DNA of 64,000 bases. Source: CBDDHT01 sp965227905 (lineage in GTDB: Bacteria > Pseudomonadota > Alphaproteobacteria > Rhizobiales > Methyloligellaceae). The DNA lies in contig OZ245780.1 of assembly GCA_965227905.1 (NCBI GenBank), positions 4,030,001 to 4,094,000 of the forward strand, read 5' to 3'. Of the stretch, positions 52,101-59,946 are shown in pieces. A program made the position numbers and the translations under genes. Positions within the stretch are counted from its first letter, which is position 1; the number at the start of each line of letters is the position of its first letter. Under the pieces are notes generated by a model. The model worked only from the letters and a program-made list of their open reading frames with translations, did no database searches and was not told the origin of the DNA.

Positions 52101-53253
52101 GCGGTTCGCCCGGGCGCATCACCCGGTAGATGTCGATCAGTGCTTCGTCCGTGTTGTTCGCCTTGTCGACCTTGAGCGTGTTGCGAATGAACGCACCGGT
52201 ATTGACGTGGTCGATGTCGAGAATGGGCAGCTCTTTCAGACCAATCTCGCGAAGGGTCGCGGCCATCTCCTCGGTGATTTCATCGCCGGCTTCGCCGTAG
52301 ATCTCGCCCGTCTCCATATTGACGATGTCTTCGGCAAGATAACGGGTAACCAGCTCGGCATCGGTGATCAGAAGTTCCTTGAGACCTTCCGCCGCCAGCT
52401 TGTTCACAAGCCGCGCAGTGATCTTGCGGCCGGCTTCGACGACCACATCGCCGGTCTTGGCGTCCACCAGATCGCTCGCCGGCTTCATGCCGCGCAACCC
52501 GTCGGGCATGAAGGGCATCCGCCAGCCCTCTTTCGACTGCTTGAGCATGATCGTGTCGTAGAAGATGTCGAGGATTTCCTCATCATCATGCCCGAGCGCA
52601 TAGAGAAGCGCCGTCACCGGCAGCTTCCGCCGGCGGTCGATACGAACGAACACGATGTCCTTGGCATCGAACTCGAAGTCGAGCCAGGAACCGCGATAAG
52701 GAATGATGCGCGCGGCAAACAGCAGCTTGCCGCTCGAATGCGTCTTGCCGCGGTCGTGGTCGAAGAAGACGCCCGGCGAGCGGTGCATCTGACTGACGAT
52801 CACGCGCTCGGTGCCGTTGATGACAAAGGTGCCATTGGGCGTCATGAACGGCATGTCGCCCATATAAACGTCCTGCTCCTTGATATCCTTGACCGAACGG
52901 GCGCCCGTCTCTTCGTTGACATCGAACACGATCAGCCGCAGCGTCACCTTCAGGGGCGCTGCATAGGTCATGTCCCGCTGCTGACATTCGTCAACGTCGT
53001 ATTTCGGCGGTTCGAACTCATAACGGACGAATTCGAGCTGGGCACGCTCGGAGAAGTCGGAGATCGGAAACACCGACTGGAACACGGCCTGAATGCCGGT
53101 TTCCTCGCGCCCGCCCTCGGGCTCGTCGACCATGAGGAACTGGTCGTATGACTGCTTCTGTACCTCGATCAGGTTCGGCATCACCGCTGCATCGGCAATA
53201 TGGCCAAACTTTCTTCTGACACGCCTGCGACTCGTGATGGTCTGCTGCGCCAT
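49120..53253 (-). CDS. rpoB: RNA polymerase beta subunit
   Basis: A 1377-residue beta subunit starting [17 protein letters not shown] at 53253, with GAGG upstream; an ATG four codons earlier is less likely. The rifampicin region ([30 protein letters not shown]) has Asp, His and Ser at the usual resistance positions, so it predicts a sensitive enzyme. Length is typical for alphaproteobacteria. Two large stem-loops lie in the gap after rplL. Confidence 0.98.
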   Translation of the reverse strand: [1377 protein letters not shown]

Positions 53254-53326
53254 GGGGATCCTCATTCTGCTCGTGAACGGCTCGCCTGAAATCCGCGTGT
53301 CACGGATCTAAGGGGGACCGTCCCCT

Positions 53327-53420
53327 CGATCAACCTGCGTTCCCCTGAACGCAGAAAAGTTGATCGTTTCCAAAGTGTTAGAGCAACTTATGTGCGTCGA
53401 ACTTCGACGCACGTTGCTCT
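53327..53420 (-). other. Twin bulged stem-loops in the rplL-rpoB gap
   Basis: Stem-loop 1 (53327-53366): CGATCAAC and CTGCGTTC pair perfectly with GAACGCAG and GTTGATCG, with an AAAA bulge. Stem-loop 2 (53380-53420): AGAGCAAC and GTGCGTCGA pair perfectly with TCGACGCAC and GTTGCTCT, with a TTAT bulge. A third, weaker hairpin (CCGGGT with ACCCGG, 53430-53457) lies nearer rplL. In E. coli this gap holds an attenuator and an RNase III site that set the ratio of L7/L12 to polymerase; a similar role is likely. Confidence 0.65.
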
Positions 53421-53473
53421 AGGTAGACGCCGGGTCCAGCGTACGCCGCCGAACCCGGTATCCGTATCAACAA

Positions 53474-53866
53474 CTACTTGATTTCGACGGTCGCACCTGC
53501 GGCCTCGACTTTTTCCTTGATCTCGGCGGCTTCTTCCTTGGAAACGCCTTCCTTGATCGCCTTCGGTGCGGCTTCGACCAGGTCCTTGGCTTCCTTGAGG
53601 CCAAGTCCCGTCACAGCGCGCACTTCCTTGATGACGTTGATCTTCTTGTCACCGACGGAAGCCAGAACGGCGTCAAATTCGGTCTTCTCTTCGGCTGCAG
53701 CTTCGTCGCCACCACCAGCGGCACCCGGCATGCCCATGGGCATGGCCATCGCAGGAGCAGCAGCAGAAACGCCCCACTCGTCTTCCAGCTTGGTTACAAG
53801 CTCAGAGACTTCCAGAACGGTGAGCCCGGAGAGCTCGTCGTAAATTTTATCCAGTTTGTCAGACAT
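53474..53866 (-). CDS. rplL: 50S ribosomal protein L7/L12
   Basis: A 130-residue stalk protein: N-terminal dimer domain, an Ala/Gly/Met hinge (AAAPAMAMPMGMPGAAGGGDEA) and the C-terminal factor-binding domain KTEFDAVLASVGDKKINVIKEVRAVTGLGLKEAKDLVE. Present in several copies per ribosome, hence the processing structures expected before rpoB. Lies 64 bases after rplJ. Confidence 0.98.
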   Translation of the reverse strand: MSDKLDKIYDELSGLTVLEVSELVTKLEDEWGVSAAAPAMAMPMGMPGAAGGGDEAAAEEKTEFDAVLASVGDKKINVIKEVRAVTGLGLKEAKDLVEAAPKAIKEGVSKEEAAEIKEKVEAAGATVEIK

Positions 53867-53930
53867 GTCTTTTCCTCAATTGTGTTTGGCTCATCGCCGC
53901 GCGATCCGCTTTGGATCCAATCGGCATCGA

Positions 53931-54482
53931 TTACGCCGCCTCTTGCTGTTGTTTGCGGGCCTGAAGGACATTCATCAGATTGCCTCCAGGTGCAGCCAGC
54001 GTGCGCACCAGTCGACCGCCAGGCTCGTTGAGCGTGCGGACCAATTTGGTGCCAGGTGCAGAGAGAACACCGACAAGCTTGCCACGAAGCTCGTCCAGGG
54101 AAGGCATCTTGGCGAGAGCCTCGATACCTGCCTTGTCGATTGGCATATCGCCGATGATGCCACCGAGAACCACGAGCTTTTCGTTGTCCTTGGCGAAGGC
54201 GGTTGCGACTTTTGCCGGCGCAACCGGATCATCCGCATATGCAATCCCGACCGGTCCGGCGAACAGATCTGCTGCTCCCGTCCGTTCGGTGTTCTCAAGC
54301 GCAATCTTGGCGAGGCGGTTCTTCGCGACCTTGAACAGGGCTCCTTCAGCGCGCATGCGCCGTCGCAGATCCGTCAACTCGGCCACTGTGAGCCCGGCGT
54401 AGTGTGCAACGACAACTGCACCGGCCTCGGAGAAGATCTGGCCCAGTTCTTCGACCATCTCTTGCTTTTCGGCTCTATCCAC
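53931..54482 (-). CDS. rplJ: 50S ribosomal protein L10
   Basis: A 183-residue L10 (MDRAEKQEMVEELGQIFSEAGAVVVAHYAGLTVAEL...), base of the L7/L12 stalk. In E. coli the L10-L12 complex represses its own mRNA at the leader. The 343-base leader here is gene-free and highly structured, which agrees with such control. Confidence 0.98.
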   Translation of the reverse strand: MDRAEKQEMVEELGQIFSEAGAVVVAHYAGLTVAELTDLRRRMRAEGALFKVAKNRLAKIALENTERTGAADLFAGPVGIAYADDPVAPAKVATAFAKDNEKLVVLGGIIGDMPIDKAGIEALAKMPSLDELRGKLVGVLSAPGTKLVRTLNEPGGRLVRTLAAPGGNLMNVLQARKQQQEAA

Positions 54483-54825
54483 CGCGTCTCTCCAAGTGAT
54501 GGTGAGCGTGTCCCTTCAAAGAAGGTCCCCACCCACCGGTTTCGTTCGGCTTGCCTTGTGGGCGATTGTCACCCAAAGCAGCAGGCCCGTTGGCCTGTCC
54601 CAAGGTCTCGCCGAACCAGCCAAACACAGCTTGGCAATTTCCGGCTCGTCCCCGTCTATTGCTGGCGAATATTAAGCCGGTGACCCGGCGCCCGCAGTCT
54701 CGGACAGGTAGTCAGGAAAAGGTCTTGGAGGACCTCCTCCTATCCCAGGCCGGAGCCTGGAAATTCTTGTCGGAACCTCTCGGTTCCGGTTTATCTCTCG
54801 TTCGTCATTCCTTCACGCGTCTCGC
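54483..54825 (-). promoter_or_regulatory. Structured leader between rplA and rplJ (candidate L10 control region and attenuator)
   Basis: No gene is seen in these 343 bases. Just after rplA come three hairpins: CGGAACC with GGTTCCG (54771-54788), CCAGGC with GCCTGG (54745-54760), and AGGTC with GACCT (54720-54735), the last followed by TTTT on the minus strand like a weak terminator or attenuator. The rest, up to rplJ, is probably the target of L10 autogenous control by analogy with E. coli; I did not fold it fully. Confidence 0.5.
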
Positions 54826-55527
54826 CTAATCGGCCGACGACAGGCTCTGCGGCTCGACCTTGATACCCGGTCCCATGGTCGAGGTGATCGCCATCTTCTT
54901 CAGATAGGTTCCCTTGGATCCTGTCGGCTTGGCCTTCATGACAGCATCGGTCAGCGCCTTGATGTTCTCCACCAGCGCATCTTCCGCGAAGCTCGTCTTG
55001 CCGATGCCGGCATGGACGATGCCCGCTTTCTCGACACGAAACTCGACGGCGCCACCCTTCTGCGCCTTGACGGCCGATGCGACATCCGGCGTCACGGTAC
55101 CGACCTTCGGGTTCGGCATCAGGCCTCTTGGGCCCAGAATTTTACCGAGACGGCCAACGACAGGCATCATATCAGGCGTCGCGATGCAGCGATCGAACTC
55201 GATCGTTCCTTTCTGGATCTCTTCAGCAAGATCTTCAGCGCCGACGACATCGGCACCGGCTTCTTTCGCTTCGTCGGCCTTGTCGCCCCTGGCGAAAACC
55301 GCGACACGGACACTCCGGCCGGACCCATGCGGAAGCTGCACGACACCACGAACCATCTGGTCGGCGTGGCGCGGATCGACACCCAGATTGACAGCAACCT
55401 CGACCGTCTGATCGAATTTGGTCGCACCGGCCGACTTCAGCAGCTTGACCGCTTCCTCGATCGGATAGAGCTTGCTGCTGTCGATTGCTTCGCGCGCAGA
55501 GCGCAGTCTTTTAACAACACGCGTCAT
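54826..55527 (-). CDS. rplA: 50S ribosomal protein L1
   Basis: A 233-residue L1, mover of the E-site stalk and, in E. coli, repressor of the rplKA mRNA. FDQTVEVAVNLGVDPRHADQMVRG and LGPRGLMPNPKVGTVT are standard. It starts four bases after the rplK stop. Confidence 0.98.
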   Translation of the reverse strand: MTRVVKRLRSAREAIDSSKLYPIEEAVKLLKSAGATKFDQTVEVAVNLGVDPRHADQMVRGVVQLPHGSGRSVRVAVFARGDKADEAKEAGADVVGAEDLAEEIQKGTIEFDRCIATPDMMPVVGRLGKILGPRGLMPNPKVGTVTPDVASAVKAQKGGAVEFRVEKAGIVHAGIGKTSFAEDALVENIKALTDAVMKAKPTGSKGTYLKKMAITSTMGPGIKVEPQSLSSAD

Positions 55528-55531
55528 AGAA

Positions 55532-55960
55532 TTATTCCTGCACCTGTAGGCCCATCGACCGGGCAGAGCCTGCGATGATCTTCATCGCCTGTTCGACGGA
55601 ATTGGCATTGAGATCCACCATCTTCGCTTCGGCGATCTCTTTGAGTTGGTTCTGCGTCACCTTTCCAGCCGTATCCTGACCGGGAAGCGACGAGCCTTTG
55701 TTGACCTTGGCCGCCTTCTTCAAGAAGTAGGATGCCGGCGGCGTCTTGGTCTCGAAGGTGAACGACTTGTCGGTAAACACCGTAATGACGGTCGGCGTCG
55801 GCGCGCCCTGTTCCATGTTCTGCGTGGACGCATTGAACGCCTTACAGAATTCCATGATGTTGATCCCGCGCTGACCCAGCGCCGGGCCGATTGGCGGCGA
55901 CGGATTGGCCTGGCCGGCCGGCACCTGAAGCTTTAAATAGCCTTCGATCTTTTTCGCCAT
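55532..55960 (-). CDS. rplK: 50S ribosomal protein L11
   Basis: A 142-residue L11 with the proline-rich N-terminal NPSPPIGPALGQRGINIMEFCKAFNA, which thiostrepton and RelA activation depend on, and the rRNA-binding C-terminal domain. First of the rplKAJL group, 96 bases after nusG. Confidence 0.98.
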   Translation of the reverse strand: MAKKIEGYLKLQVPAGQANPSPPIGPALGQRGINIMEFCKAFNASTQNMEQGAPTPTVITVFTDKSFTFETKTPPASYFLKKAAKVNKGSSLPGQDTAGKVTQNQLKEIAEAKMVDLNANSVEQAMKIIAGSARSMGLQVQE

Positions 55961-56056
55961 TACTCAATCCTTCTACAGCGCTTTGCGCTTATCTTGTTTC
56001 TTGCCAGCCCCGTCTCTCAAAGAGCTGTCCGGCATCGCGATCGACAATTCCAACCG

Positions 56057-56587
56057 CTACAATTTCTCGACCTGGCCATATTCGAGTTCGACCGGCGTTG
56101 CCCGTCCGAAAATCGAAACCGCCACCTTGAGCCGGGCGCGCTCTTCGTCCACTTCCTCGACCAGTCCGTTGAACGATGCAAAGGGCCCGTCGGACACCCG
56201 CACCTGCTCGCCAACTTCGAACGTCACGGACGGCTTCGGCCGCTCGACACCTTCCTGCACCTGCTGCAGGATCCGCTGCGCCTCGTCCTCTGAAATCGGG
56301 ATCGGCTTGTTTTCCGTCCCGAGAAATCCTGTAACCTTCGGCGTCTCCTTGATCAGATGATAAGTCCGATCATTCATGTCCATTTTCACCAGCACGTAGC
56401 CCGGGAAGAACTTGCGCTCCGAGGCCACCTTGCGCCCGCGTCGCAACTCGACGACCTCTTCCATCGGAACGAGAACCTCGTCGAAATAATCTTCGAGCCC
56501 GCTATTGTGCGCCCGCTCCTTGATGGCATCGGCGACCTTCTTCTCGAAGTTCGAGTAGGCGTGGACGATGTACCAGTGTTTGGTCAT
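56057..56587 (-). CDS. nusG: Transcription elongation/antitermination factor NusG
   Basis: A 176-residue NusG: the NGN domain (KHWYIVHAYSNFEKKVADAIKERA) that binds the beta' clamp and a C-terminal KOW domain (FEVGEQVRVSDGPFASFNGLVEEVDEER) that contacts S10 or Rho. Two copies of the leader hairpin repeat lie immediately upstream, and the GGGAAA at the end of the nearer one is the probable SD. Confidence 0.98.
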   Translation of the reverse strand: MTKHWYIVHAYSNFEKKVADAIKERAHNSGLEDYFDEVLVPMEEVVELRRGRKVASERKFFPGYVLVKMDMNDRTYHLIKETPKVTGFLGTENKPIPISEDEAQRILQQVQEGVERPKPSVTFEVGEQVRVSDGPFASFNGLVEEVDEERARLKVAVSIFGRATPVELEYGQVEKL

Positions 56588-56591
56588 TTAA

Positions 56592-56663
56592 ATTTCCCGG
56601 TCGGGCCTGCGGCCCTCCTCTTTATTTTGCGTCCCGGTCGGGCCTGCGGCCCTCCTCGCCTCT
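56592..56663 (-). repeat. Leader hairpin repeat, two near-identical copies before nusG
   Basis: Units at 56592-56620 and 56631-56663 share GAGGAGGGCC-GCA-GGCCCGACCGGGA on the transcribed strand (perfect GGGCC/GGCCC stem, GCA loop). The unit nearer to nusG ends five bases before the ATG. These are the best preserved copies of the family. Confidence 0.75.
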
Positions 56664-56777
56664 TACTCAATCTACAAGTGCCCAACTCAGAAGGTTCTCC
56701 TTGCTGCGCACCATTCTCCATATCGTCATTGCCGGACATGGTCCCGCAATCCAGGGGTTCGCCCGCCGCTACTTCGA

Positions 56778-56981
56778 CTACCTGCCGCCCCCAATTCCGA
56801 GCACGAGACTGACCAGCCAGCTCAGGATCTGATCCGCGGCAAGAAAGAACAGCGCCGCAATGATGACCATCACAAACACCATCGCCGTCGTGACCATCGT
56901 CTCCTTGCGCGTCGGCCAGGTGACCTTCGAGGTCTCGGCCCTGACCTGCTGCATAAACTCAAACGGGTTGGTCTTCGCCAT
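56778..56981 (-). CDS. secE: Preprotein translocase subunit SecE
   Basis: A short SecE of 67 residues with one membrane helix (VFVMVIIAALFFLAADQILSWL) after the amphipathic segment FMQQVRAETSKVTWPTRKE, which is the family signature. Start at 56981 with AGAT/GGAAGG upstream; a longer reading to 57020 adds 13 residues without support. It lies between tRNA-Trp and nusG as in most bacteria. Confidence 0.96.
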   Translation of the reverse strand: MAKTNPFEFMQQVRAETSKVTWPTRKETMVTTAMVFVMVIIAALFFLAADQILSWLVSLVLGIGGGR

Positions 56982-57092
56982 TGTCAGATGGTCCTTCCGA
57001 CCTAAAACTCTGTGTGACACACGACCCGTCCGACTTATTCATCCGTCGGTAGGATCAAACAGCTCGGCTTCGCCATTCCATTTGCAGGCTCC

Positions 57093-57168
57093 TGGCAGGA
57101 GTGGAGGGACTCGAACCCACAACCCCCGGTTTTGGAGACCGGTGCTCTGCCAATTGAGCTACACTCCT
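57093..57168 (-). tRNA. tRNA-Trp (anticodon CCA)
   Basis: A 76-base cloverleaf with encoded CCA end. Acceptor AGGAGTG pairs with CACTCCT, the anticodon arm is CCGGT-CTCCAAA-ACCGG, and the T arm has GGTTCGAGTCC. Sits between the second tuf and secE. Confidence 0.97.
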
Positions 57169-57235
57169 ACAAACGCGACGTCCGGCCGAAGCCGGATCGC
57201 CGTCAATTCCCGAGCCAATTCGCGCCCTCTCTCGT

Positions 57236-58426
57236 CTATTCTATGATGGCTGCTACGACGCCGGCGCCGACGGTCCGGCCGCCTTCGCGGATTGCGAAGC
57301 GGAGGCTTTCCTCCATCGCAATCGGCACGATCAGCGTGACCTCAACCGAGCAATTGTCGCCGGGCATCACCATTTCCGTCCCTTCAGGAAGCGTCACCAC
57401 ACCGGTCACGTCCGTCGTACGGAAGTAAAACTGAGGACGATAATTCGTGAAGAACGGCGTGTGACGGCCACCCTCCTCTTTCGTCAGAATGTAAGCCTCA
57501 GCCTTGAACTTCGTGTGCGGCTTAACGGAGCCCGGCTCGCAAAGAACCTGACCGCGCTCCACTTCCTCGCGCTTCGTGCCGCGAAGCAGAACGCCCACAT
57601 TGTCGCCGGCCTCGCCCTGATCCAGGAGCTTGCGGAACATCTCAACGCCCGTACAAGTCGTCTTCGTCGTGTCCTTGATGCCGACAATCTCGACTTCATC
57701 GCCAACCTTGACCACGCCGCGCTCGATACGGCCCGTCGTCACCGTGCCGCGACCGGAGATCGAGAACACATCCTCGATCGGCATCAGGAACGGCTGATCC
57801 TTCGGACGCTCGGGCTGAGGCACATATTCGTCAACGGCCGCCATCAGCGCCATGATCGATTCAGCGCCAATCGCCTCGTCACGCCCTTCGAGAGCCGCAA
57901 GCGCAGAGCCTTTCACAATCGGAATATCGTCGCCAGGGAACTCATAGGACGACAGAAGCTCGCGCACTTCCATCTCGACGAGCTCCAGAAGCTCCTCGTC
58001 ATCCACCTGGTCGACCTTGTTCATGTAGACGACAAGTGCCGGAACACCGACCTGACGGGCAAGAAGGATATGCTCGCGCGTCTGAGGCATCGGGCCATCG
58101 GCAGCGGACACGACCAGGATCGCGCCATCCATCTGGGCGGCGCCCGTGATCATGTTCTTCACATAGTCAGCATGGCCCGGGCAGTCGACGTGTGCGTAGT
58201 GACGGTTCTCCGTCTCATACTCAACGTGCGCCGTTGAGATCGTAATCCCACGTGCCTTCTCTTCAGGCGCCTTGTCGATCTGATCGAAAGGCGTCGCATC
58301 CGCGCCGCCAGCCGTCGCAAGAACATTCGTGATCGCTGCCGTCAGCGTCGTCTTCCCGTGGTCAACATGGCCGATCGTGCCGATGTTGCAGTGGGGCTTA
58401 TTACGCTCGAATTTCTCTTTTGCCAT
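57236..58426 (-). CDS. tuf: Elongation factor Tu, copy 2
   Basis: A 396-residue EF-Tu identical in protein sequence to copy 1 at 21029-22219. The DNA differs at only six silent sites by eye. It lies after tRNA-Tyr and tRNA-Gly and before tRNA-Trp and secE, much like the E. coli tufB context. Its leader has two copies of the hairpin repeat, which copy 1 lacks, so the two copies may be regulated differently. Confidence 0.98.
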   Translation of the reverse strand: MAKEKFERNKPHCNIGTIGHVDHGKTTLTAAITNVLATAGGADATPFDQIDKAPEEKARGITISTAHVEYETENRHYAHVDCPGHADYVKNMITGAAQMDGAILVVSAADGPMPQTREHILLARQVGVPALVVYMNKVDQVDDEELLELVEMEVRELLSSYEFPGDDIPIVKGSALAALEGRDEAIGAESIMALMAAVDEYVPQPERPKDQPFLMPIEDVFSISGRGTVTTGRIERGVVKVGDEVEIVGIKDTTKTTCTGVEMFRKLLDQGEAGDNVGVLLRGTKREEVERGQVLCEPGSVKPHTKFKAEAYILTKEEGGRHTPFFTNYRPQFYFRTTDVTGVVTLPEGTEMVMPGDNCSVEVTLIVPIAMEESLRFAIREGGRTVGAGVVAAIIE

Positions 58427-58445
58427 AAGTTCGGCTCTCTTGTTT

Positions 58446-58517
58446 GCTTCCCTGTCGGACCTGGCGGCCCGCTTGCTTGCTTCCCGGTCAGGCCTAACGG
58501 CCTTCCTCGCCTCTTGT
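58446..58517 (-). repeat. Leader hairpin repeat, two copies before the second tuf
   Basis: Units at 58478-58517 and 58446-58475. The first has the stem AGGCC with GGCCT, a compensated change from the GGGCC/GGCCC of the nusG copies; the second has GGGCC with GGTCC (one G-U). Both keep the GA(C/T)C-x-GGGAAGC flank. They lie 20 to 90 bases before the tuf start, unlike the rplB and nusG copies that abut the gene. Confidence 0.7.
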
Positions 58518-58649
58518 TTGTCCTACTACCGGACCTTTTGGCTAATGCGCCTCTTTGCCTGCAATCCTTCAGGGCTCGTCTGCCCTTCGCTTCATGGTCG
58601 TCTGTTCGTCTTCGTTTCTCTTGCCTGGAATGCGCAACAAACGGGATGT

Positions 58650-58723
58650 TGGAGCGGGTGAAGGGAATCGAACCCTCATCGTCAGCTTGGAAGGCTGCTG
58701 CTCTACCATTGAGCTACACCCGC
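58650..58723 (-). tRNA. tRNA-Gly (anticodon TCC)
   Basis: A 74-base tRNA with encoded CCA. Acceptor GCGGGTG pairs with CACCCGC, the anticodon arm CAGCC-TTCCAAG-CTGAC shows TCC, and the T arm is GGTTCGATTCC. Located in the tRNA-Tyr/tRNA-Gly/tuf transcript. Confidence 0.95.
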
Positions 58724-58794
58724 CTCACGCCTTAGGCTCCGGCCCTATTTGGTCGCGACTACCCCGCATCTGCGATTCCAGTCACTTTTTGGAT

Positions 58795-58879
58795 TGGTGG
58801 AGGGGGTTGGATTTGAACCAACGTAGGCATAGCCAACGGGTTTACAGCCCGTCCCCTTTAACCACTCGGGCACCCCTCC
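58795..58879 (-). tRNA. tRNA-Tyr (anticodon GTA)
   Basis: An 85-base tRNA with a long variable arm and encoded CCA. Acceptor GGAGGGG pairs with CCCCTCC, the anticodon loop reads CTGTAAA with GTA, and the T arm is GGTTCAAATCC. First RNA after the promoter near 58955. Confidence 0.96.
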
Positions 58880-58941
58880 TTATCCAAAGTGAAAAAAACC
58901 AAACGAAATCGCCCCGCCGTCGCCGGCAGGGTCTTGGGAGG

Positions 58942-58970
58942 TTTATGGAAACCGATAGTCTTTATGTCAA
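58942..58970 (-). promoter_or_regulatory. Promoter for tRNA-Tyr, tRNA-Gly, tuf and downstream genes
   Basis: Minus strand: consensus TTGACA (58965-58970), a 17-base spacer, CATAAA (58942-58947), and a C-rich start region. It lies about 65 bases before tRNA-Tyr and could drive the whole run through tuf, tRNA-Trp and secE. Confidence 0.7.
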
Positions 58971-59118
58971 CTCCAAATCCGCACAAATTTCCCAAAACCG
59001 GCAGAACACGATGAACGGCCACTCAAACCGTCGTGATCAAGCACGGTCCACCCTCAGGCAGCCACATTAACGCCGCAGGCCCTATCCCGCGCCGCCTTGC
59101 TCCCCTATACCAGGGCTC

Positions 59119-59880
59119 ATGGCTACGAAACGCGGCACGCGGCGACCCAATCGAAAACCGAAATCGGACCGCCTCATTATCTATGGAACCCACGCTGTCG
59201 AAGCTGTCGTGGCCAACCCCAAGAGGGTGGTACACCGCCTGCTCGCAACACGCAATGCCGCGACACGCCTGACGACTGCATTAAATACACGCGATGTCGA
59301 GCCCGAAATCGTTTCATCCACACAAATCGAGCGCCTGACCGGCTCGCAGGCGGTTCATCAGGGCCTGGTGGTCGAAACCGAGCCCCTGGCATCGCTGGAC
59401 ATCGACGACCTGGCAAACATGCCGCTGGTCGTCGTACTCGACCGGGTCACCGACCCCCACAATGTGGGGGCGATCCTGAGGTCGGCGGCCGCGTTCGGCG
59501 CCGGCGCCCTGATCATGACCGAGCGCCACGCCCCCCAGGCAACCGCAACCCTCGCTAAATCCGCCTCGGGCGCGCTCGAACATGTGGCTCTCGTTCCGGT
59601 CAAGAATCTCGCCCGGGCTCTCGATATGCTTGCAGATCACGGCTTCGAGCGCATCGGTCTCGACAGCGCCGAAGCCGAGCCCCTCGAAGATTATGCCGCC
59701 ACCTCACCCGTAGCCCTCGTGCTTGGCGCGGAGGGTACAGGTCTGCGCCGTCTGACCCGCGAGAACTGCGACCGGCTCTTGCGCCTGAACACCACCGGCC
59801 CGATCGCGAGCCTCAATGTCTCCAATGCGGCCGCCGTCGCACTCCACACCATCGTGACGTCGAAAACGTGGAAATCTTAG
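59119..59880 (+). CDS. rlmB: 23S rRNA 2'-O-ribose methyltransferase, RlmB type (SpoU family)
   Basis: A 253-residue SPOUT methyltransferase that in E. coli modifies G2251. An N-terminal substrate-binding domain (IIYGTHAVEAVVANPKR) is followed by the knotted catalytic domain with LDRVTDPHNVGAILRSAAAFG, LVLGAEGTGLRRLTRENCD and LNVSNAAAVALH. The start is an ATG at 59119, after a basic stretch TKRGTRRPNRKPK. Reads on the plus strand, divergent from the tRNA-Tyr unit. Confidence 0.93.
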   Translation: MATKRGTRRPNRKPKSDRLIIYGTHAVEAVVANPKRVVHRLLATRNAATRLTTALNTRDVEPEIVSSTQIERLTGSQAVHQGLVVETEPLASLDIDDLANMPLVVVLDRVTDPHNVGAILRSAAAFGAGALIMTERHAPQATATLAKSASGALEHVALVPVKNLARALDMLADHGFERIGLDSAEAEPLEDYAATSPVALVLGAEGTGLRRLTRENCDRLLRLNTTGPIASLNVSNAAAVALHTIVTSKTWKS

Positions 59881-59946
59881 ATAGAGCCAAGTTCTGTCTC
59901 GACAAACGTTTCCGTTTCCGGCCAGTCACACCGGAAAACGGCCAAC

